From contig DASYDW010000122.1 of the NCBI GenBank assembly GCA_036499395.1, forward strand, positions 272,797-336,796: 64,000 bases of DNA, written 5' to 3'. Both the position numbers and the translations under genes were made by a program. The stretch's first letter is position 1. Each line of letters starts with the position of its first letter. Positions 59,955 through 64,000 of the stretch are shown here, one piece after another. The notes below the pieces were generated by a model, which was not told the DNA's origin, made no database searches, and worked only from the letters and a program-made list of their open reading frames with translations. Source of the DNA: Pirellulales bacterium (GTDB lineage: Bacteria; Planctomycetota; Planctomycetia; Pirellulales; JACPPG01).

Positions 59955-62807
59955 CTAACGGCTTCCGCGTAGAAATGCGATCAGGTCGGCGAACTCGGAC
60001 AGTGTGAGTTGATCGCAAATATTGTCCGGCATGATCGACGTGGCTTGCGGCCGAACCTCGGCCACGTCCCCATCCGCGACGGTGACGATTTGTCCTTCCG
60101 CCGTGCCATACTGCCGCGAGCCATCAGGACCCTCGGAAAGCATGATCCCGGTGAAGGTTCGGCCGTCCTCGCGGACCACGGTCCAGGGAGTGAATTGTGG
60201 TGCAATCTCTTTGCTGGGCGTCAGTAACGATTCCAGCAGACGTGCCTCGGTCAACGCTTGTGGCGTTAGCGACAGTTCGGGACCGATCGCCCCACCTCGA
60301 CCGTCGACCTGGTGACAACGGAAGCAGGCCGGACCGCGTGGATGAAAGAAAATCCGCTCTCCGGCCGTGGCATCCCCACCCGTCGGAACGGCAGCTCGCC
60401 ATCCTGCCAGGTCGGTCCGCGCCGGGCGCGGCGCCGGAGGCTCGCCGAGCAAGCGGCCGATCAATTCCCGATCGCTTTCCTTGGCGGACCAGGCCGCCAG
60501 ACGTTCACGCTCGGCTGGAGGAAGCTCGGCACCTCGCAGCGAACGTAGAGCCTCGTGTCGCAATGTCGGGTCGGCTTGAGTCGTCCAATCGACGAGCATT
60601 TTACGGTGCTCAGGCGTGTCGGCGATGATGCCGACGATGGCCTCGGCCCGCAGCGCGACCGGTATTTTCTCGTCCGCGGCAATTCGCTCGATTTGGCTGA
60701 TCGCTTCTGGTTCAGGCCTTTCGCGCAACGTGCGGACCGCCTCGAACTGCGTTGGCAAATCGTCCGTCGCGGCAAGCTTCGCTAAGAGCGGCACCGTCAA
60801 GCCTGGATAGTCGGGGCGAAGCGTCCGCAACGCCCGGGCGCGCACCGCGGCCACGGTGTCAGGCTTCTCGACTAGCGACAAGACGTATTGATCGCCGCTC
60901 CATTCGTCTGAGACGGTCCGGCGAACTCCTGCGAGGCGTTCCAGTGCTGCGAGGTAGGCTTGGAACAGATTGCGGGTCGTGGCCCCTGTCGCCAGTCCGG
61001 CGGTGACTTGCTCGCGATAGTCGGTGAGGCCTGCCTCGGCAATCCACTCGACCGTGGCAAATCGCACTTCCGAATCCGAATCAGAAAGCAACTGGGCGAT
61101 CGGCCCGCGGGCGGCGGGATCGTTCGACAGGCGCAGCAAGCGAATCGAAGCCAAACGAATCGCACGGTTTTCAGACTTGGCGAGCTTGAGACGCTCCTCA
61201 ACGTTTGTGCTACGGGCCAACGCCGATTCGGCCGCCTCGACGATGAACGGATCTCGATCCGCAAGCGCCGCCACAAGTTGCTCTCTCGCCTCGGGCACGG
61301 CCAGCTTTCGCAATGCCTCGGCCTGCACTTCGGCCGCCGGATCTTTGGCGGCGAGTGCTAACAGTGTCGCGGCATCGTTGACCGCCAGACGCGTCGCTAG
61401 AGCGCGGACGTCGGATGAATTGTCTTTCTTGGCAAGCTCTCGAGTTCCATCTGCTCCACGTCTTGCGCGCGCCAGGCCGATTAGCGCGTCCGCCCGCACG
61501 GCGGCCTCGGCGGTACCGGCCGCCGCCGCGGCAAGTGCGTCGTCGGATGCGGCCTGCTTATCTCCTGCCGCGTTTTGTCGGTCGACGAACTGCCGCACTC
61601 CCCACTGTCGTAGCGGTCGATGACGCGAAAGAATTGCCTGCCGCGGATCCTTGGGGCGGGCTGCCGGCGCTGCGTCCTTCGCGCGAATTCGCCACACCCT
61701 TCCTTTGCCGTGCAATTCGTACGATTTATCGACCCAATCACTGACAAACAGCGAACCATCGTCAGCTAGCGCAATGCCGACGGGCCGGAAATTCTCTCCG
61801 CCCGTGATCACCGGCTCGGCCGTAGCACGGAACGAAGCCCCGCGCGGTTCAAGACGGAATCGATCGATGCGATGATCGCCCCACGAGGTGACCAATAGTG
61901 CCCCGTAGAACTCCTTGGGAAGCATGTCCGATTGGTAGGCGATGACGCCGGACGGTGCTTCGCCGGTGCCGGCCGCCATCGGCAAGGTACCTGGCAATTC
62001 CCCGTTCCAGGCCGTGAAAGGATGCACGCCTTTACGTCCGTTGCGGTAGCGATAGCCGTAATCGCCGTCAGGCACGATATGCATCAGCCGACATGGCGGG
62101 CGCGAATCGGGGTCGTTATCAACGGCGAACAATCGATCGAATGCATCCAGGCAGAGATGGAACGGATTCCAGAAGCCGGTCGCGACGCGCGCGAGCTTCG
62201 TGCCGTCCGGGCGGCAACGGTAGATGCTCCCCCCTTCGCCACCGCCGGCGAGCGCCATGCCATCCGAACCAATCAGCCGGTAGTCGGCGCCCAGGTTCTC
62301 ACCCAAGCCGAAATAAACGTTTCCGAGGCCATCGAAGGCGAATCCAGAGAGTCCGTTATGCGGATAGTTGCCGGCCGTTTCCAGCCGTGCAATGAGCTGC
62401 CGATCGTCGGCTACGCCGTCACTGTCCCGATCAAACAACCGGTGGATATCCATGCGGGTTGCGACGAAGACGGAATTATCTTCGTACACGGCCAGGTTCA
62501 TCGTGGCCGTGCCCCCTTCGTAGAAATTCGTGACTTTGTCGGCGCGGCCATCGCCATTGGTGTCGACGAAGGCGCGAATCCGGTCGGCAGGCGGTCCGGC
62601 ATAATCGGGCGGACGGAAGTGCGTATGGCATTCCGCGACGAGCACTCGTCCCTGATGATCGACCGCGATGCCGGTCGGCGTCACGATCTGGGGATGCACG
62701 GCGAATTCTTCGATCGTCACGCGCGGGTCAATTGATCGCGGCAGATCGTCAGCGGCGGGTGCATCGGCAATGACGGTCAACGCGACGAGCAGGAAAGTCG
62801 AAAGCAT
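59955..62807 (-). CDS. PVC-type membrane-bound dehydrogenase with HEAT repeats and CxxCH domain
   Basis: 950 residues from the ATG at 62807, which has AAGGA 5 nt upstream. Signal peptide MLSTFLLVALTVIADAPAAD. N-terminal six-bladed propeller of the soluble glucose dehydrogenase type (NGLSGFAFDGLGNVYFGLGE, GFWNPFHLCLDAFDRLFAVD, VTSWGDHRIDRFRLEP). A long HEAT-repeat-like helical middle (about 420-790) follows, then a C-terminal cytochrome c domain with GPACFRCHQVDGRGG and a late Met ligand in SIMPDN. This architecture is restricted to planctomycetes and their relatives. It probably oxidises a sugar or alcohol outside the cytoplasm and passes electrons to the haem; substrate unknown. Confidence 0.93.
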   Translation of the reverse strand: MLSTFLLVALTVIADAPAADDLPRSIDPRVTIEEFAVHPQIVTPTGIAVDHQGRVLVAECHTHFRPPDYAGPPADRIRAFVDTNGDGRADKVTNFYEGGTATMNLAVYEDNSVFVATRMDIHRLFDRDSDGVADDRQLIARLETAGNYPHNGLSGFAFDGLGNVYFGLGENLGADYRLIGSDGMALAGGGEGGSIYRCRPDGTKLARVATGFWNPFHLCLDAFDRLFAVDNDPDSRPPCRLMHIVPDGDYGYRYRNGRKGVHPFTAWNGELPGTLPMAAGTGEAPSGVIAYQSDMLPKEFYGALLVTSWGDHRIDRFRLEPRGASFRATAEPVITGGENFRPVGIALADDGSLFVSDWVDKSYELHGKGRVWRIRAKDAAPAARPKDPRQAILSRHRPLRQWGVRQFVDRQNAAGDKQAASDDALAAAAAGTAEAAVRADALIGLARARRGADGTRELAKKDNSSDVRALATRLAVNDAATLLALAAKDPAAEVQAEALRKLAVPEAREQLVAALADRDPFIVEAAESALARSTNVEERLKLAKSENRAIRLASIRLLRLSNDPAARGPIAQLLSDSDSEVRFATVEWIAEAGLTDYREQVTAGLATGATTRNLFQAYLAALERLAGVRRTVSDEWSGDQYVLSLVEKPDTVAAVRARALRTLRPDYPGLTVPLLAKLAATDDLPTQFEAVRTLRERPEPEAISQIERIAADEKIPVALRAEAIVGIIADTPEHRKMLVDWTTQADPTLRHEALRSLRGAELPPAERERLAAWSAKESDRELIGRLLGEPPAPRPARTDLAGWRAAVPTGGDATAGERIFFHPRGPACFRCHQVDGRGGAIGPELSLTPQALTEARLLESLLTPSKEIAPQFTPWTVVREDGRTFTGIMLSEGPDGSRQYGTAEGQIVTVADGDVAEVRPQATSIMPDNICDQLTLSEFADLIAFLRGSR

Positions 62808-62904
62808 ATTGTTCCTTATGGACCGAAGCACTTTGCAAGCCTCGCCCGGCACCTGAAAAGAGTTTCCAGTGAGACGGCGGGATACGCAGGGCGACGTCGC
62901 CGAC

Positions 62905-63579
62905 CTAGCTTAACAGCTCGCGCGCTCGACGGAACACCTGGTCAAACATTGGCTCCGTCAGCCGGCCTGTGAAGGTGTTTTGCTGGCTGGGATGATAACT
63001 GGCCAACAGCCACCGATCTTCGGTGAGTCGCTGGGAACCGCCATGTTGGAATTTTGGCGCCGTACCAGTCAACCAAGCGCGGTTACGAGCGTCGCGAAGG
63101 ACCCCCTGCCAGGCGATTTGTCCCAGTGCCAAAAACACCTTGGCCGGCAGTTGGTCCACGGTCGCCATAAGCCATTTCTGGCAGTTGCCGATTTCGGCCG
63201 GCGTCGGCCGATTGTCAGGCGGCGCGCAATGCGCGATGGCCGTGATGGCGCAATCGGTCAGTGTCAGCCCATCCCGCGCGTCAGTGTAAGTGGGCTGGTT
63301 GGCAAAGCCGGCCTTGAACAAAGCGCGGTACAGCCATTCGCCGCTGCGATCACCGGTGAACATCCGGCCGGTACGATTCGCGCCATGAGCGGCCGGCGCG
63401 AGTCCCACGATCAAGAGTCGCGCGGCGGGATCGCCGAAATTGGGGACCGGCCGCCCCCAATATTCCCACTCGGCGTATGCCTTGCGCTTTTCTCGTGCCA
63501 CGTCTTGGCAATAGGCGCGCAGCCGTGGGCAGGCCTCGCAACGAACGATCTGCTGATTGAGCGATAGCCAGGTCGACAT
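62905..63579 (-). CDS. Uracil-DNA glycosylase, family 5 (UdgB)
   Basis: 224 residues. Removes uracil and some other deaminated bases from DNA. Motif 1 is GLAPAAHGANRTGRMFTGD, lacking the catalytic Asp of family 1 and matching the Ala-rich form of family 5. Motif 2 is SYHPSQQNTFTGRLT with the His-Pro-Ser core. Four Cys (Cys14, Cys17, and the pair around HCAPPD and EIGNC) fit the 4Fe-4S site of families 4 and 5. UdgB is common in thermophiles and in Actinobacteria and occurs in planctomycetes. Located 25 bp past the small membrane-tail gene. Confidence 0.9.
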   Translation of the reverse strand: MSTWLSLNQQIVRCEACPRLRAYCQDVAREKRKAYAEWEYWGRPVPNFGDPAARLLIVGLAPAAHGANRTGRMFTGDRSGEWLYRALFKAGFANQPTYTDARDGLTLTDCAITAIAHCAPPDNRPTPAEIGNCQKWLMATVDQLPAKVFLALGQIAWQGVLRDARNRAWLTGTAPKFQHGGSQRLTEDRWLLASYHPSQQNTFTGRLTEPMFDQVFRRARELLS

Positions 63580-63627
63580 GAAAATGACGCAGGGCTGTGG
63601 CCAAGGATACGAGCCAAGCCGTCAGTT

Positions 63628-63987
63628 TTACTTTGCCGGCAGCAGCAATTTCAAACCGTGCATCAAGAGGGCTGCCCCGCCGACGAACGCCAGGAACAGT
63701 TCGAGCTGTTCGATCACACTAGGCTGATCGACGGGGGCAGCGGCGGCGTCGATTGCCGCAGGTGCTTTATCGACCGGATTTTCAGTCGGGGCGATGCGTC
63801 GCGGACCGGAGGGACCTCCGATCGAGGCGTGCGCGGCGGTCAATTGATTCTGGGCCACCACCCCTGCCGGGCGTTGCTGTTGGGCGATAGGGGCTTCGTA
63901 TTGCACGGGCACGAGCGCTCCGGCGGCAGCGGCCGAGTTCTGAGCAATCTGCACATTGTGCTCTTCACCGACGCCCGGGGGTGGCAT
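63628..63987 (-). CDS. Partial or short protein with C-terminal membrane helix, unknown
   Basis: 119 residues are seen from an ATG at 63987, but the frame remains open to the edge and no ribosome binding site is visible, so this may be the 3' end of a longer gene. Most of it is Ala/Pro/Gln-rich (AAAAGALVPVQYEAPIAQQQ) and unstructured; the end is one membrane helix (LELFLAFVGGAALLMHGLKLLL) with a short tail PAK. It resembles a secreted or surface protein tail held by a C-terminal anchor. Not recognised. Confidence 0.5.
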   Translation of the reverse strand: MPPPGVGEEHNVQIAQNSAAAAGALVPVQYEAPIAQQQRPAGVVAQNQLTAAHASIGGPSGPRRIAPTENPVDKAPAAIDAAAAPVDQPSVIEQLELFLAFVGGAALLMHGLKLLLPAK

Positions 63988-64000
63988 AATCGCGCCGACG

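Noticed and set aside
62890..62901. GGCGACGTCGCC palindrome at the end of the uracil-DNA glycosylase gene
   Set aside because: A 12-bp uninterrupted palindrome cannot form a hairpin loop of useful size and is common by chance in GC-rich DNA.

Overview
The window looks like a high-GC planctomycete chromosome segment, most likely from the order Pirellulales. The evidence is a set of families that are typical of, or largely confined to, that phylum: a PSCyt1/DUF1549/DUF1553 cytochrome-domain protein next to a DUF1501 Tat protein (49021-54316), a large CxxCH dehydrogenase/HEAT protein (59955-62807), PEP-CTERM anchored proteins, one of which also carries dockerin-like repeats (32480-35842, 58297-59409), a short protein with a LERRYLL-type N-terminus (26604-27131), and several twin-arginine leaders. 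No rRNA, tRNA, transposase, phage gene or CRISPR array was recognised.

Layout. 1-4014: edge of a secreted protein behind a sigma-54-like promoter; a B12-dependent acyl-CoA mutase large subunit divergent from its MeaB-type GTPase, which is followed by nadC. 4015-6359: a candidate small RNA, rpsU, a small coiled-coil ORF and a sigma-54 activator without a receiver domain. 7015-17085: amino-acid permease, AlgH, a secreted MORN-repeat protein, an alpha/beta hydrolase, a secretin-like protein, a divergent PAP2 protein and an FAD amine oxidase. 17214-20469: a nucleoside salvage block (CNT transporter facing deoC-pnp-cdd). 20610-26427: YihY, two translationally coupled AI-2E family permeases and glycogen debranching enzyme. 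27477-31768: a minimal ethanolamine system (eutBC plus permease) with no microcompartment genes. 32480-35842: a giant secreted pentapeptide-repeat protein. 36300-37967: the primary sigma factor with a strong terminator. 38373-40851: a carboxyltransferase and a crotonase fitting leucine/branched acyl-CoA breakdown. 40907-43526: PadR/HAAS pair, HisA-like protein and DNA glycosylase. 43638-48811: a TetR-MFP-RND efflux operon with a visible operator. 49021-64000: planctomycete-specific secreted enzymes and cytochromes, two hydrolases, a trypsin-like PEP-CTERM protease, a family-5 uracil-DNA glycosylase and a partial membrane-tail protein.

How the genes fit together. Two adenosylcobalamin enzymes (acyl-CoA mutase and ethanolamine ammonia-lyase) lie in one window, suggesting a cell with a B12 supply. 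Ethanolamine, nucleosides, amino acids and branched acyl-CoAs all appear as scavenged substrates, in keeping with a heterotroph living on decaying biomass. The least explained items are the two-hairpin small RNA candidate at 4199-4289, the nine-fold YSTASYQNHDL super-repeat of the pentapeptide protein, the palindromic repeat that has become an in-frame part of the HisA-like gene, and the unknown reading frame wedged between the DUF1549/1553 and DUF1501 genes. All assignments come from reading sequence motifs; no database search was run.
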